Translations under genes and position numbers: made by a program | From: Pseudarthrobacter sp. SSS035 | Lineage (GTDB): Bacteria > Actinomycetota > Actinomycetes > Actinomycetales > Micrococcaceae | DNA length: 64,000 nt | Assembly (NCBI RefSeq): GCF_023273875.1 | Contig: NZ_CP096882.1 | Coordinates: 4,588,001 to 4,652,000, forward strand | Reading direction: 5' to 3' | Shown: positions 49,301-58,267 of the stretch, one piece after another | How the letters are laid out: every line of letters begins with the position of its first letter | Position numbering within the stretch: position 1 is the first letter of the stretch | Notes under the pieces: model-generated | What the model was told of the DNA's origin: nothing | The model's database searches: none | The model's input: the letters and a program-made list of their open reading frames with translations, nothing else

Positions 49301-50965
49301 TACAAAGACATTGACGACCAGGCCAACGAACTGCGGATGGCCAACACCGCCCGCCAAATCCTGGGCGAAGGCGCTGCAGAGCCGTTCATCGGCTCGGACG
49401 CCTGGGGCGCGATAGCCACCCACCTGCGCAAGGCCGAGAACGAAGGCTTCAACGTCCCCAACCTCCTCACCGACGCCGCCCGGGATCCGTTAGAGGAATC
49501 CCAGGACGCCGGGGCCGTCCTGGCCTGGCGCGTGGAGGACAAACTGGACTACTGGCGCACCCGCGCCGAAGCACCCGTGCGCCGTCCCCTGGAAGCCGTC
49601 AGTGATGAAGCACTCGAACGCCTCCAGCGCCGCGCAACCGGTGAGATGATGCGCGCCCAGGCCAACGCCGGCCAGAACTCGGCAGGCCCCGCAGCCGACC
49701 GCCGATCCCTGGCCCGGAACTGGTTGGCCGAGACGAAGGAAACCCCCTGGCAGTCCCGGCTCCACGGCCACGTCGGCGACGATGACCTGGAGGCACGGAT
49801 CACCCGCGCCAAGGAACAGCTCCGCACCGATGACACGATCAACGATCCCTCCGCGGCCGCGAAGGCCCGCTGGCTTGCCGGGTCCCTGCAGAAGGAGAAG
49901 GCGTTGCGGGAGCTGATGCCTGAGCCCGTCCGCGCGGATGAAGCCTACGAACGCGGTGCGGTCACCAACTACACCCGGGACGAGAACACACCCCGGGTCC
50001 GTGCAGCTGACCAGATCCTCCGCCGGATCGAGGCTGAGCAGATGCTGCGCCGGCGCTTGCCCGAACACGCGGCAACGGTCACGGCCGCGGACGGTCTGCC
50101 GGCATGGATGGCACCGGCCGACGTCATCACCCACAAGGACACCCCGGCACTGTGGCGCAAGGAACTCGAAGGACGCCGCGAGGTCATGGCCCAGGAGGTC
50201 AACCGTCTCGGATCCCGGCTGGCCGCCGCGCCGCCGGCGTGGGCCGAAGCCCTTGGGCCTGTCCCCTCCGATACCGCCAAGCAGCAGCAGTGGCGGGACC
50301 TGGCCGTGGAGGTCAAGACCTTCCGTGACACCTACCGGATCCCGGAGACGGAAACGACGGTCCTGCCCGCCGAGTACACCGAAAAGGGAACCGGTGGCGA
50401 GCTGAGAGCACGCGTCACCGCCATGCACAAATACTCCGCCCAGACGTCCAAGGAACCGCTGTCGGTCGACGACGCCAAACTGATGGCCGATGCCGCCGAG
50501 GTCCAGGCAACGGTGGCCACCGAACCGACACCGGCAGAACGCGTGGTGGACGTACTGCGGGAGGAACGTTCCCAGGACGTCACCCTGACGCCGGAGCAGG
50601 AACGGGATGAACACGTTGCTGCTACGGCCCGGAAGGTCCGTGAGAACCTGGACGGCCGCCAGGGGGCACCGGCGCCGGAGCATGCTCCGGAAGCCGTCAA
50701 CGAGGCGTTGAAGGACATTGCCGCCCGCCGGGAGGAAGAGCGCTCCACCGGCGAAGTTGCTGGCGGGGAAGCCAAGAAGTCATGGCAGGAAAGGTTGGCA
50801 GCGGCACAGCAGAAGCAGCCTGCCGCCACGAATGACTTTGCCGAGAAACTGGCCCAGATCCGCAAGGCCCAGGAAGACCACGTCGCCGAGGAAGCGAAGC
50901 GTAAGGCTGCACGCCGCGGACCCACTACCGGCCCGGAACAGGGACGCCGCGGACCCAGCCTGTAG
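46349..50965 (+). CDS. traA: TraA/TrwC-type conjugative relaxase-helicase (MOB-F)
   Basis: 1538 residues. It nicks oriT, stays covalently attached through Tyr and unwinds DNA for transfer. Relaxase domain: VHKLSAGDGYTYYTREVASG with the clustered catalytic tyrosines; VAGYDLVFAPAKSVSLLWAV; and the three-His metal site in YTTFRHYDSRSGDPQLHDHV. Helicase domain (from residue about 570): VGVGPAGAGKTTALKLAADT (Walker A), VIFLDEAGMVGTELF (Walker B), RALGDDNQLSAVGSGGALR and, near residue 900, GYAATIHRTQGLTCDTTHAL (motif VI). The C-terminal 500 residues are charged and helical, probably for coupling-protein contact. It is complete. Confidence 0.95.
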   Translation: MMTVHKLSAGDGYTYYTREVASGDELRTKDRALGDYYTVDGNPPGQWGGGGAALLGVTGEVTEDQMAALFGEGLHPDAAAMLAADPSAKVALGQRYRKPTQKDNELQARINTATGDYQRMNHREPDADNRRLIRTKEGAQYFRELNGRNPSDKEELGRFITAQTKPASQTVAGYDLVFAPAKSVSLLWAVGGADARKQIEAAHHEAIEETMAFLEKEATFTRRGRNGVRQEDVEGGLVYTTFRHYDSRSGDPQLHDHVVVSNKVMGADGKWSSLDGRLLYQFNVAASEHYNRTVMEKVCTRLGVGMTERKVSGDRPVIEIAGVNLAAIEAGSSRSGDIKPVLDKLVQQFTEDHGYGPNTKAMIALAQRATLDTRPEKKAARRLSDLVTEWTEEFSQVPGMVVGPAAIAKAQAHRHDARDAAEREGKQLVTHADEVDPAIEAAGVIRTLERSRGVWGEHHIDAETRRRLGSKFGELPIPKNLIEQVKARAIDQFSLRITATNPASEIEALRLRNGASRYGKVHSTLYTSSGVLHSEDRLLTAAQRTVIPAATRDAFELALATQDKEFDAGQLRMAGEFACSDKLLVVGVGPAGAGKTTALKLAADTVRVAGGKVIGLAPTAAAAAVMGKELGANATTIDSFVLGHKTHNPNRVALAPGDVIFLDEAGMVGTELFAAVVTVAEQHGAVVRALGDDNQLSAVGSGGALRYLKNTVGAVHLEDLHRFRNADGTPNHAEAAATLALREPPAVGEDDPWAFYRQNRRVVGGDTETMTSHVYTAWEKDTAAGKHSVMMAFDNTTVTELNARAQAYRLGTGALADGPAATLRDGLAARAGDVIVTRQNNRRLALNRGKDFVKNNDVWTVTEIHADGSLTAKHQGHAGTITLPAQYVRENTMLGYAATIHRTQGLTCDTTHALIGSGLSRSLAYVAASRGRESNHLYGVVQEGETLADVLRSVAGNHDGNLTAHEQIDAARAAARALPDMVNVYKDIDDQANELRMANTARQILGEGAAEPFIGSDAWGAIATHLRKAENEGFNVPNLLTDAARDPLEESQDAGAVLAWRVEDKLDYWRTRAEAPVRRPLEAVSDEALERLQRRATGEMMRAQANAGQNSAGPAADRRSLARNWLAETKETPWQSRLHGHVGDDDLEARITRAKEQLRTDDTINDPSAAAKARWLAGSLQKEKALRELMPEPVRADEAYERGAVTNYTRDENTPRVRAADQILRRIEAEQMLRRRLPEHAATVTAADGLPAWMAPADVITHKDTPALWRKELEGRREVMAQEVNRLGSRLAAAPPAWAEALGPVPSDTAKQQQWRDLAVEVKTFRDTYRIPETETTVLPAEYTEKGTGGELRARVTAMHKYSAQTSKEPLSVDDAKLMADAAEVQATVATEPTPAERVVDVLREERSQDVTLTPEQERDEHVAATARKVRENLDGRQGAPAPEHAPEAVNEALKDIAARREEERSTGEVAGGEAKKSWQERLAAAQQKQPAATNDFAEKLAQIRKAQEDHVAEEAKRKAARRGPTTGPEQGRRGPSL

Positions 50966-51178
50966 GACACACCTGAATACTTGCATCTCTACTATTGGCG
51001 GCCGGGAATTCGACCCAAAGAGCTCCCTGGCCTTGGCCGCCGCAACTATCTAGTGGCCGAACAACAGCCCCGGAAACCAACGGGCAAGCCCGCAGAACAA
51101 AGACGCCTGCGATTGGACACCCGGTCCAAGCTCGCTCGACTGCCGTTTGGGCAGGGCTAGATCGATAGGATCAAACGC

Positions 51179-52234
51179 ATGACTGACGCCCGTGACCTCG
51201 CCCTCCCCGCCGGCTACACCGACCTCCTCGGCGAGCTCAAGAACCGCGTCCGTGCCGCCCGCACCCAGGCGCTGCGGACCGTCAACACCCAGCTCGTTGA
51301 GCTGTACTGGTCCATCGGAAATTCCGTCCGTGTACAGCAGGAGAAACAGGGGTGGGGGAGTCAGGTCATCAAACGTCTGTCCGCAGACCTCCGCGCAGAG
51401 TTCCCAGACATGAAGGGGCTCTCAGCCCGCAACATCCAATACATGACGACATTCGCCGGAACCTGGGCCGAGGGGCCAATTGCGCAGCAGCCTGCTGCGC
51501 AATTGCCTTGGGGACACATCATGGTCCTCATCGACAAAAAACTTGATCCCGCCGCCACCTACTCCTACGCGGCAGCCGCCGTCGAGTATGGATGGTCCCG
51601 GAACGTGCTGCTCAACATGATCATGAACAAGACCCTGGAACGCACAGGGGCTGCACCATCCAACTTTGCGCAGCAGCTTGCTGCGCAAGATTCCGAACTC
51701 GCCCAGCAGGTAGCCAAAGATCCCTACAACTTTGAATTCCTCGGCCTATCCGGCGAAATCGCCGAACGCGATCTCGAAAACGCCCTGACCAGCAGGATCA
51801 CTGAGACACTCCGCGAGCTGGGCCCCGGGTTCTCCTTCGTCGGCCGCCAAGTTCATTTTGACGTCGACGGGGACGACTTCTATGTGGATATGCTCTTCTT
51901 CAACATTGAGCAGTCTCGCTACGTTGTCATCGAACTGAAAACTGGCAAATTTCAGCCCGAATACGCCGGAAAACTCAACTTCTACGTCGCTCTGGTTGAC
52001 GACATGCTCCGGCGCGACCACCACAACGAAACCATCGGCATCCTCATCTGCGGCACAAAGAACGACCGCAGCGTCCGGTACAGCCTCGGCCGCTCCACCT
52101 CACCGATGGCCGTCGCGGCCTACACCTACGACAAACTCCCACCAGCTGAACAGCGAGCACTGCCAAACGAAGGACACCTCGTGACGGCCCTGGAATGGGC
52201 CGAACCCGGCCCTGACAACGAAGAAAGTCGTTGA
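51179..52234 (+). CDS. DUF1016/YhcG-type PDDEXK nuclease
   Basis: 351 residues. The N-terminal DUF1016 (HTH and helical) runs TDLLGELKNRVRAARTQALR, VNTQLVELYWSIGNSVRVQQ and GLSARNIQYMTTFAGTWAE. The C-terminal PDDEXK nuclease has DPYNFEFLGLSGEIAERDLE, FSFVGRQVHFDVDGDDFYVD (catalytic Asp in FYVDMLFF) and YVVIELKTGKFQPEYAGKLN (ELK motif). Enzymes of this kind are structure-specific or RNA-directed nucleases associated with defence and mobile elements. Two Gln/Ala-rich insertions (IAQQPAAQLPWG, FAQQLAAQDSEL) are slightly unusual. It is encoded alone with a terminator. Confidence 0.88.
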   Translation: MTDARDLALPAGYTDLLGELKNRVRAARTQALRTVNTQLVELYWSIGNSVRVQQEKQGWGSQVIKRLSADLRAEFPDMKGLSARNIQYMTTFAGTWAEGPIAQQPAAQLPWGHIMVLIDKKLDPAATYSYAAAAVEYGWSRNVLLNMIMNKTLERTGAAPSNFAQQLAAQDSELAQQVAKDPYNFEFLGLSGEIAERDLENALTSRITETLRELGPGFSFVGRQVHFDVDGDDFYVDMLFFNIEQSRYVVIELKTGKFQPEYAGKLNFYVALVDDMLRRDHHNETIGILICGTKNDRSVRYSLGRSTSPMAVAAYTYDKLPPAEQRALPNEGHLVTALEWAEPGPDNEESR

Positions 52235-52247
52235 ACACTAAAGACAT

Positions 52248-52279
52248 CTAGACGGATGCCGGCACTCGTGCCCGTCTAG
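52248..52279 (+). terminator. Terminator hairpin of DUF1016 gene
   Basis: CTAGACGG (52248-52255) pairs with CCGTCTAG (52272-52279). No T tract follows. Confidence 0.5.
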
Positions 52280-52353
52280 GGCTAGGCTTCGGCCCTGATG
52301 GAACGTTCAGCATGGACACGGGACGTGGCCCGCCTTCTGTATAAGATCAACGG

Positions 52354-53073
52354 ATGTGGCCAAAGGACAATACTGATCCAAGAGCATCCTTTGTGGGCAT
52401 CGACTTCACAGTAGAAGTTCGAACTCCTGGGGTGTTCGATCAGGCTGAGCTTGAAAAGATCGTAGAGGGCTTGGTTCTCGAATTCTTTCAGCAGCGGCAT
52501 ATTGTATCCCGTCCCTGTTTTCAAGGCGGCCTTGGCGCAACAGCAGGCGACGCGTTCATCGAGATGCTCAACTGGCTTCGCGAAAATTGGGAGATTCTGA
52601 CTGGTATGGTGGCAGCGCTCACAGCTGCTTTTTACAGACTTCAGCGTTTAGCGGCACGCGAACGATTGCGACTGACCAATGGGGTCATTGATCCATACCG
52701 CCCTGGAATTGTCCTCACAGTGTCGCCTCGCACTGGCGCACTAAATGACGATACGACGGACGAAGACAGAACCGCATTTCCTTTCGTTATTTCTCTGCTG
52801 CCGCAACTGCACAGGGCATTGGCGGATGCGGTAACAACTCACGATTTTTCTTTGAGAGCAATACGCCGCGGACGATCTGGATCTCTCAATGCATTCTTCA
52901 AGCTGAAATCCACAACCGATCGTGACGTCGCAGTGATGCTGCGGAAGATCGAGCTTCTCGACAAGAAGAAAACTCACGCACCAACTATTCTGCTGTATCG
53001 ACAGTTTGGACTGTTCCGCCGATTTGACGTAAGTAAGAAACCAGGAGACTTCTACAGGCTTATCCATCGGTAG
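52354..53073 (+). CDS. Unknown protein with one membrane segment
   Basis: 239 residues, not recognised. The N-terminal beta part is ASFVGIDFTVEVRTPGVFDQ. One likely membrane helix (WLRENWEILTGMVAALTAAF) lies near residue 85. A long soluble C-terminal part follows: FPFVISLLPQLHRALADAVT, FSLRAIRRGRSGSLNAFFKL and APTILLYRQFGLFRRFDVSK. It is AT-richer than its neighbours. It stands upstream of an NDT-like effector gene, with 374 bases between, so a functional pair is possible but unproven. Confidence 0.55.
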   Translation: MWPKDNTDPRASFVGIDFTVEVRTPGVFDQAELEKIVEGLVLEFFQQRHIVSRPCFQGGLGATAGDAFIEMLNWLRENWEILTGMVAALTAAFYRLQRLAARERLRLTNGVIDPYRPGIVLTVSPRTGALNDDTTDEDRTAFPFVISLLPQLHRALADAVTTHDFSLRAIRRGRSGSLNAFFKLKSTTDRDVAVMLRKIELLDKKKTHAPTILLYRQFGLFRRFDVSKKPGDFYRLIHR

Positions 53074-53447
53074 AGGGTGGGGCTTGTCGAACTTCCGAAG
53101 GACGAGTGAGCACGCTGGACGCCCCAGCCGCAAGGACCCCTTGTCGGTTGTTTCAGATGGTCAGACGCCATATTTGCGGGCCGCCCAGAACTGACGAAAT
53201 CCATCATTCTTTCTTTTTTCGTCCTGGTCTGCGAGGTCGCCGGCCAGCGAAGCCGCGGCTTACCAGGCTATGTCTGGGCATGGGAGAGGTTGCCGCCAGA
53301 GAGACGTCCATCCCGTCGATTTTGTTGCTAGGACGACGACAAGTGGCTCCCACTCTCCAGCCGGGGAGGGATAGCTATAGCCTGTTCCTGACAGGCTACT
53401 TCGGATGGGCAACCGCTCTCTGAAATTGACGAAGGGGAGCGTTTCAG
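53074..53447. other. Intergenic stretch, no gene supported
   Basis: Nothing recognisable apart from short inverted repeats such as TATAGCCTG/CAGGCTA near 53380. Confidence 0.4.
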
Positions 53448-54278
53448 ATGGCAACGACAGCCGGATCCATTGGTGTTGATCAAACCAAGAAGGTATTTGT
53501 CATATCGCCCATAGGCGCGGAGGGCACTGATGTCCGCGAACTTGCCGACCTGTTCCTGGAAGATCTCGTGAGAGTGGCGCTACCTGCGCCATGCTATGAC
53601 GTGATGCGGGCCGACGAGGATGGCTCTCCTTACGCCATCACAAGCGCAATGATGGGTCGCCTTCTGGCAGCAGATTTCTGCGTCGCCGACATTTCCGGTC
53701 TCAATCCCAACGTAATGTATGAGCTCGCGCTTGCCCACGCCGCGGGAAAAAGAGTGATCATCATGACCAGCGACGTCGGGCCTATGCCTTTTGATATCAA
53801 GGACATCAGAACGATTACATACAGCATTCGCGCCGACAAGATCAAAACTGCAGTAGCAGGGCTGCGGCAGATGGCGGAATTCAAGGCAGCGCCCGACGAA
53901 GCGCTTTTGATCATCAATCCTGTCCATGAAGCCTTTCAAGCTTGGGCTGACAAGCAAACCGCGGCCGCGGTCACTGGTAGCGCTGATGAGGCCATGGTGC
54001 GGGTTGTGGAGCGACTCGAGCGCAAGCTCGATGCGGTGTCCGCGGAGTTGATGGGCGGTCTACGAGGTAATCGTCAGGAGGGAATGGTGGCTAGTCCAAG
54101 TCCGAAGGATCAATACCTGAAGCTGCAGGCTTATGCAGAGGCTCTGAAGGCTCTCGAAAACCGTTCCAAACAGGACACCCTTGAGCTATACAAGGTGGAA
54201 AACCAGATGGCAGCACTCGCGGGGCGCAGTGAAGACTTGAATATTGGCCTTCAGGGGGTCCAGAGGTGGTGCGGGTGA
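53448..54278 (+). pseudogene. Nucleoside-2-deoxyribosyltransferase-like effector, split by IS21
   Basis: The N-terminal 150 residues form a nucleoside deoxyribosyltransferase-like fold: KKVFVISPIGAEGTDVRELA, CYDVMRADEDGSPYAITSAM, ADFCVADISGLNPNVMYELA and LAHAAGKRVIIM. It has the I-S-P-I-G and A-D-I-S-G-x-N-P-N-V-x-Y-E-L motifs seen in NAD- or nucleotide-degrading conflict effectors. The C-terminal part is coiled coil (EAMVRVVERLERKLDAVSAE). An IS21 element entered after LNIGLQG. The lost tail resumes at 56798 as FKYSDFIKLIDDERLQNQN and a stop at 56856-56858. The native length would be about 289 residues. Confidence 0.75.
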
Positions 54279-54394
54279 GCGCCGTGGTCGGAATCCCGAT
54301 TGGCGTGGGTGAGCGCCAGTGTCGGTGTGGGTGAGCGCCATCTGTAAGGCTCCTTCCACCACGTGAGGGCCACGTGGCGGAAGGATTACCGGCA

Positions 54395-55951
54395 ATGGTA
54401 CGGAAGATCAAGGCGAAACTGGTTTTGCAGTTTCGCAATCAAGGCCTATCGGGCAGGGCTATCTCGTCTGCTCAGGGCATGTCTCGGCACAGCGTTCAGG
54501 CGGTGATCGAGGCTGCTGATCGGGCAGGGCTCGGCTGGGATGACGTTGCTGATTTGTCTGATGGTGAGGTTTATCTGGCGCTATTTCCCGGCCGCGGGGT
54601 GCGCGAGAGCGTGTTTATGCAGCCGGATTGGGGCCAGGTGCACCGGGAGCTGGCCAGGGTTGGGGTGACGTTGAAGCTGCTGCACCAGGAGTACGTCGAC
54701 GCATCCGGTCGGGCGGGGCAAGCGTCGATGAGTTATGACCGGTTCTGCAGGCTTTATGGCGATCACGCGATGGTCACTGGCGCCTCGTCCCGGGTCGGCC
54801 ACAAGGCTGGCCGCAGCATCGAGGTCGACTGGTCTGGGCCGACGATGCAGCTGGTCGATCCGGCAACGGGAGAGGTCTCGAAGGTGTATTTGTTCGTCGC
54901 GTGTCTGCCGTTCAGCAGGTATGCGTTCGTGGAGGCGTGCCTGGATATGCGGCAGGATTCGTGGCTGCGCGCGCATGCGGAGATGTTCGCGTTCTTCGGC
55001 GGCACGGTCCCGCGGCTCGTGCCCGACAATCTCAAGACCGGGGTGATCTCTCATCCGCGCGAGGGCGAGGTCGTGCTCAATGACGCGTATCGGGAGATGG
55101 CGGCGCATTATTCAGCGGCGGTACTACCGGGCCGAGTGAGGCACCCGAAGGACAAGGCGAGCGTGGAAAACACTGTCTCGCACGTCGCCACCTGGGTGAT
55201 TGCCGGGTTGAGGAAAGAGGTGTTCACGAGCCTGGCGCAGTTGCGGAGACGGATTCGGGAGCAGATCGATGCCTATAACAGGCAGCCGTTCCAGAAGCGG
55301 GAGGGCTCCCGGCTGAGCGTGTTCACCGCCGAGGAGAAGCCGGTGTTGCAACCGCTGCCGGCGGTGGCGTTCGAGATCAGCACCTGGACCTATGGGCGCA
55401 AAGTTGGGCGCAACGGCCACGTGGTCTGGGCGAAGAACTTTTACTCCGTGCCGTTCGCGCACATCGGCTCGAATGTTGATCTTCGTGTCACGGAGACCAT
55501 GCTGGAGATCTATCGCAGCGATGAGCGCCTCACCAGCCACCTGCTGCTGCCAGCGACGACGGCGAACCAGCATCAGACGAACGAGGCGGACCTTCCGGAG
55601 GGTCGCAGCTGGCAGGCGTGGGACCGGGCCCGGATCGATGAATGGGCGTTGCGGATGGGCCCGGCAACCGTGACGGTGATCAGCAAGATCTTCGAGTCCG
55701 TGCGGGTCGAGGAGGCCGGCTACGACCCCGCGCTGGCGGTGCTGCGCCTGTCCCGCCGGTTCTCCCCGGCCCGGGTGGAAGCGGCCAGCCAGCTCGCGCT
55801 GCGGGGGTCGATACGATCGCCCCGCTACGCCCACCTGCGGCCGATCCTGGATACCGGGCAGGACAAAACCGGGATCGTCCCTGATGAGCCGGAGGGAGAC
55901 GATGGCGGATACGTGCGGGGCGGCGCCTACTACGCCGGAGGGGCTCGATGA
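54395..55951 (+). CDS. istA: IS21-family transposase IstA
   Basis: 518 residues from ATG 54395. The N-terminal HTH is KLVLQFRNQGLSGRAISSAQ then GMSRHSVQAVIEAADRAGLG. The DDE core is RSIEVDWSGPTMQLVDPATG (first Asp), FFGGTVPRLVPDNLKTGVIS (second Asp in PDNLK) and HPKDKASVENTVSHVATWVI (Glu in VEN). A beta-barrel C-terminal domain follows (GHVVWAKNFYSVPFAHIGSN). Uses IstB as ATP-dependent helper. Complete. Confidence 0.93.
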   Translation: MVRKIKAKLVLQFRNQGLSGRAISSAQGMSRHSVQAVIEAADRAGLGWDDVADLSDGEVYLALFPGRGVRESVFMQPDWGQVHRELARVGVTLKLLHQEYVDASGRAGQASMSYDRFCRLYGDHAMVTGASSRVGHKAGRSIEVDWSGPTMQLVDPATGEVSKVYLFVACLPFSRYAFVEACLDMRQDSWLRAHAEMFAFFGGTVPRLVPDNLKTGVISHPREGEVVLNDAYREMAAHYSAAVLPGRVRHPKDKASVENTVSHVATWVIAGLRKEVFTSLAQLRRRIREQIDAYNRQPFQKREGSRLSVFTAEEKPVLQPLPAVAFEISTWTYGRKVGRNGHVVWAKNFYSVPFAHIGSNVDLRVTETMLEIYRSDERLTSHLLLPATTANQHQTNEADLPEGRSWQAWDRARIDEWALRMGPATVTVISKIFESVRVEEAGYDPALAVLRLSRRFSPARVEAASQLALRGSIRSPRYAHLRPILDTGQDKTGIVPDEPEGDDGGYVRGGAYYAGGAR

Positions 55952-56697
55952 GCCGCCTGGATGCGGAGACCAAACGCAAGCTGCGCGAGATGAACGCGGG
56001 CGAGTTGCTGGAGGCCATCGATACCCAAGACGAGAGGCTGAGTATCAGCTTGCCGTTCGAGGATCGTGTCCGGCTGGTCGTCGATGACGCCTATTCGTCG
56101 TTTACGCATTCCAAGGTGGCCGGCTTGATCCGGCGGGCAGGACTGCGTTATCCGAACGCGGATTTGCGTCGCATCGATCTTCTCGACGAGCGCGGTCTTG
56201 ACCGGCAGCTGCTGACCCAGCTGGGCACCTGCTCGTTCGTGGGCAGGCAGCAGAACGTCGTCTTGCAGGGGTTCACTGGGTCGGGGAAGTCGTATCTGGG
56301 ATGCGCGGTCGCCAAACGCGCCTGCGAGCACCGAATCCGCGCACATTACGTCCGTATGCCAGACCTCGAGGAAGAATGGGTCGCCGCGCAAGACAGGCCC
56401 GGCGGTTCCGGTAAATTCCTGCGAAAGTATGCGGCATTCACGCTGCTGGTCATCGACGAGTGGCTCCTGGATCGACCCACGGAACCGATGCGAGGCATGC
56501 TGCTGGAACTGATGGAGCGCCGCTACGGCGAGACCTCAACAGTGTTCTGCACTCAGTATTTGCAGAAGGACTGGCACCAGCGGCTCGGCTCCGGCGTCCA
56601 TGCGGACGCGATCATGGACCGGATCATCCACAACACGATCTGGGTCGAGACCGGCAACTACAACATGCGCGAACACGCAGCACTCGTGAGCGCCTAA
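55948..56697 (+). CDS. istB: IS21-family helper ATPase IstB
   Basis: 249 residues, overlapping istA by ATGA. AAA+ ATPase: VVLQGFTGSGKSYLGCAVAK (Walker A GFTGSGKS), AAFTLLVIDEWLLD (Walker B LLVIDEW) and TSTVFCTQYLQKDWHQRLGS (sensor region). The N-terminal residues 1-90 form the transposase-binding part (REMNAGELLEAIDTQDERLS). It selects target DNA and stimulates IstA. Complete. Confidence 0.93.
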   Translation: MSRLDAETKRKLREMNAGELLEAIDTQDERLSISLPFEDRVRLVVDDAYSSFTHSKVAGLIRRAGLRYPNADLRRIDLLDERGLDRQLLTQLGTCSFVGRQQNVVLQGFTGSGKSYLGCAVAKRACEHRIRAHYVRMPDLEEEWVAAQDRPGGSGKFLRKYAAFTLLVIDEWLLDRPTEPMRGMLLELMERRYGETSTVFCTQYLQKDWHQRLGSGVHADAIMDRIIHNTIWVETGNYNMREHAALVSA

Positions 56698-56873
56698 TCC
56701 TGTGACAGAGAGCGTCAGCGGCGCCAAGCCACGCGACTGCTGGCGCTCTCTGGCACGATCCCCGGCGCTCAACCGCACGAATGGGTGGCGCTCAGGGCTT
56801 CAAATACTCAGACTTCATAAAGCTCATCGACGACGAGCGTCTGCAAAACCAAAACTGAATCCTTTTAGTGGAT

Positions 56874-57520
56874 TTAGCGGTCAAAGCTGTCAAGCAAAAG
56901 CTGCACATCCGACGCGGACAACCCAGCAGACGGGAGAGTCGCGAAACGCCACCCACCCACCGCAGGAACCGACGCACCCAGACTCAACCCGGTGAGGCCC
57001 TGCAGATAAAGGAAACGCAGGACCGAACGCAGCTCGGCCACCCGGCCCTTCGCCGACCCGGCCGACACCCGGGCGAACTCCCGCAGCAGGAACGCATTAA
57101 CATCCGCCCCGGTCAGAGCCCCCGGAGCGAACACCCCACCGACAGAAGACTCCTGAAGAAAGCGCCGGGCGGTGTTTTCATAACGCAGCACCGTGGCCGG
57201 CGCCAAGCCCCGCTCCTGGACCATCCACGATCGGTACGAGGCCAGGAACGCACCCAACGGTGTCACCAAAGTCGCCCGTTCGGGGACGGCGCCCGCCTCC
57301 CGCAGGTACCTCATCAGGGGAACCATGGCGCGGGGACCTGGGCTCCTGCTCCGGCCAACCCTTCGCCGGGCAGATTGGAACGCGGTCATCCGTTCCTCGT
57401 TCAGATCCTCTATCTTCAGCCCCTCGGCAGAAAGCCAGAGACCGACCTGGCCTAAATCCTTCAACATGTTCCGGACCGAGCCCGGCGTGTAGGCAAAATA
57501 CTCCCGCCTCACCGCCCGGC
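56874..57520 (-). pseudogene. Tyrosine recombinase, N-terminal half only
   Basis: The minus-strand frame carries the core-binding domain of a phage-type integrase: VRNMLKDLGQVGLWLSAEGL, MVQERGLAPATVLRYENTAR and RVAELRSVLRFLYLQGLTGL, up to GLSASDVQLLLDSFDR before the stop at 56874. The catalytic half with R-HxxR-Y is missing. The first residues, upstream of about 57500, belong to the opposite-strand IS110 remnant. Truncated at both ends. Confidence 0.7.
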
Positions 57521-57726
57521 GCGGGCCGTCCAAAGCACTCGTCGCGATCGAACACGCCATGCTCACCGCCGCCTGGCACATGCTCACCACCGGCGAACTC
57601 TACCAAGACCCCGGAGCCGACTACTTCACCAGGCAGGCACCCGCCAAGACCAAGGCCCGCGCGATCGGCCAACTCGAATCCTTGGGCTACCAGGTGACCC
57701 TGGAGCCCCTTCAACAGACCGGATAA
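57508..57726 (+). pseudogene. IS110-family transposase C-terminal remnant
   Basis: The frame reads RRGPSKALVAIEHAMLTAAW, HMLTTGELYQDPGADYFTRQ and ARAIGQLESLGYQVTLEPLQ. This is the end of the Tnp_20 domain of IS110/IS116 transposases. The DEDD catalytic half is absent. Confidence 0.75.
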
Positions 57727-57976
57727 CCCAGCCTCACGACACTGACCCGCCAGATACTCCAGCCACCGGGACAAGGGTCACCGCAATTTTCATGTCAGAG
57801 GTCAACCGGAAAGCGTCCGGCGCGCGGCGATGCGCTAGTGGTCTCCAATAAGACTGCGATCCCAAGGCCAAGTGGGCTCAAATCTGATTGACATTACCCC
57901 TGCATAAACGAAGTCTCCATCAGACCCAGTTGCGCCCGTATGGTGATTTGAGACAGGGTTTAGGAGAATCTGTTTC

Positions 57977-58267
57977 ATGTCTAGTCGTCGTAAATTCAGC
58001 CTGGAGTTCAAGGCTGAGGCCATTGAGTTGGTGATTTCCTCTGGCCGTCCTGTTGTTCAGGTCGCGGCCGATATTGGGGTCAATGAAGGGACGTTGGGGA
58101 ATTGGGTGCGGGTCTGGAAGGAAGAGCATCCCGACGTGGCCGCCGATGAGCCTGGCCCAGTGGAGTGGGCGAAGTACAAGGCACTGCAGGCCGAGAACGC
58201 CGAGCTGAAACGGGAAATCGAGTTCCTGGGAAAAGTCAGCGCCTTCTTCGCCGCGAAGCAACGATAG
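57977..58267 (+). CDS. IS3-family transposase OrfA
   Basis: 96 residues with HTH RRKFSLEFKAEAIELVISSG, then ADIGVNEGTLGNWVRVWKEE, and a C-terminal coiled coil (KYKALQAENAELKREIEFLG). It has the standard HTH_Tnp_1 organisation and overlaps orfB in the -1 frame; GGGAAAAG near the end (58230-58237) is a possible slippage site for making OrfAB. Confidence 0.92.
   Translation: MSSRRKFSLEFKAEAIELVISSGRPVVQVAADIGVNEGTLGNWVRVWKEEHPDVAADEPGPVEWAKYKALQAENAELKREIEFLGKVSAFFAAKQR

Larger units (their letters stand above)
54257..56792 (+). mobile_element. IS21-family insertion sequence, apparently complete
   Basis: It carries istA and istB with a 4-base overlap. The left end has three copies of GTGAGCGCC (54274-54282, about 54308 and about 54333). 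The right end, read inward on the minus strand, has AGCGCC, TTGAGCGCC and AGAGCGCC repeats, the multiple terminal repeats of IS21. CAGGG is present on both sides (54252-54256 and 56793-56797) as a 5-bp target duplication. Removing the IS and one CAGGG restores the interrupted gene's frame. Confidence 0.85.

Noticed and set aside
47858..49423. A 521-codon minus-strand frame inside the relaxase gene
   Set aside because: It is rich in Gly, Val and His, has no domain, and lies fully opposite the conserved helicase motifs of TraA.
49490..50683. A 397-codon minus-strand frame in the relaxase C-terminal part
   Set aside because: Antisense shadow of the charged helical tail.
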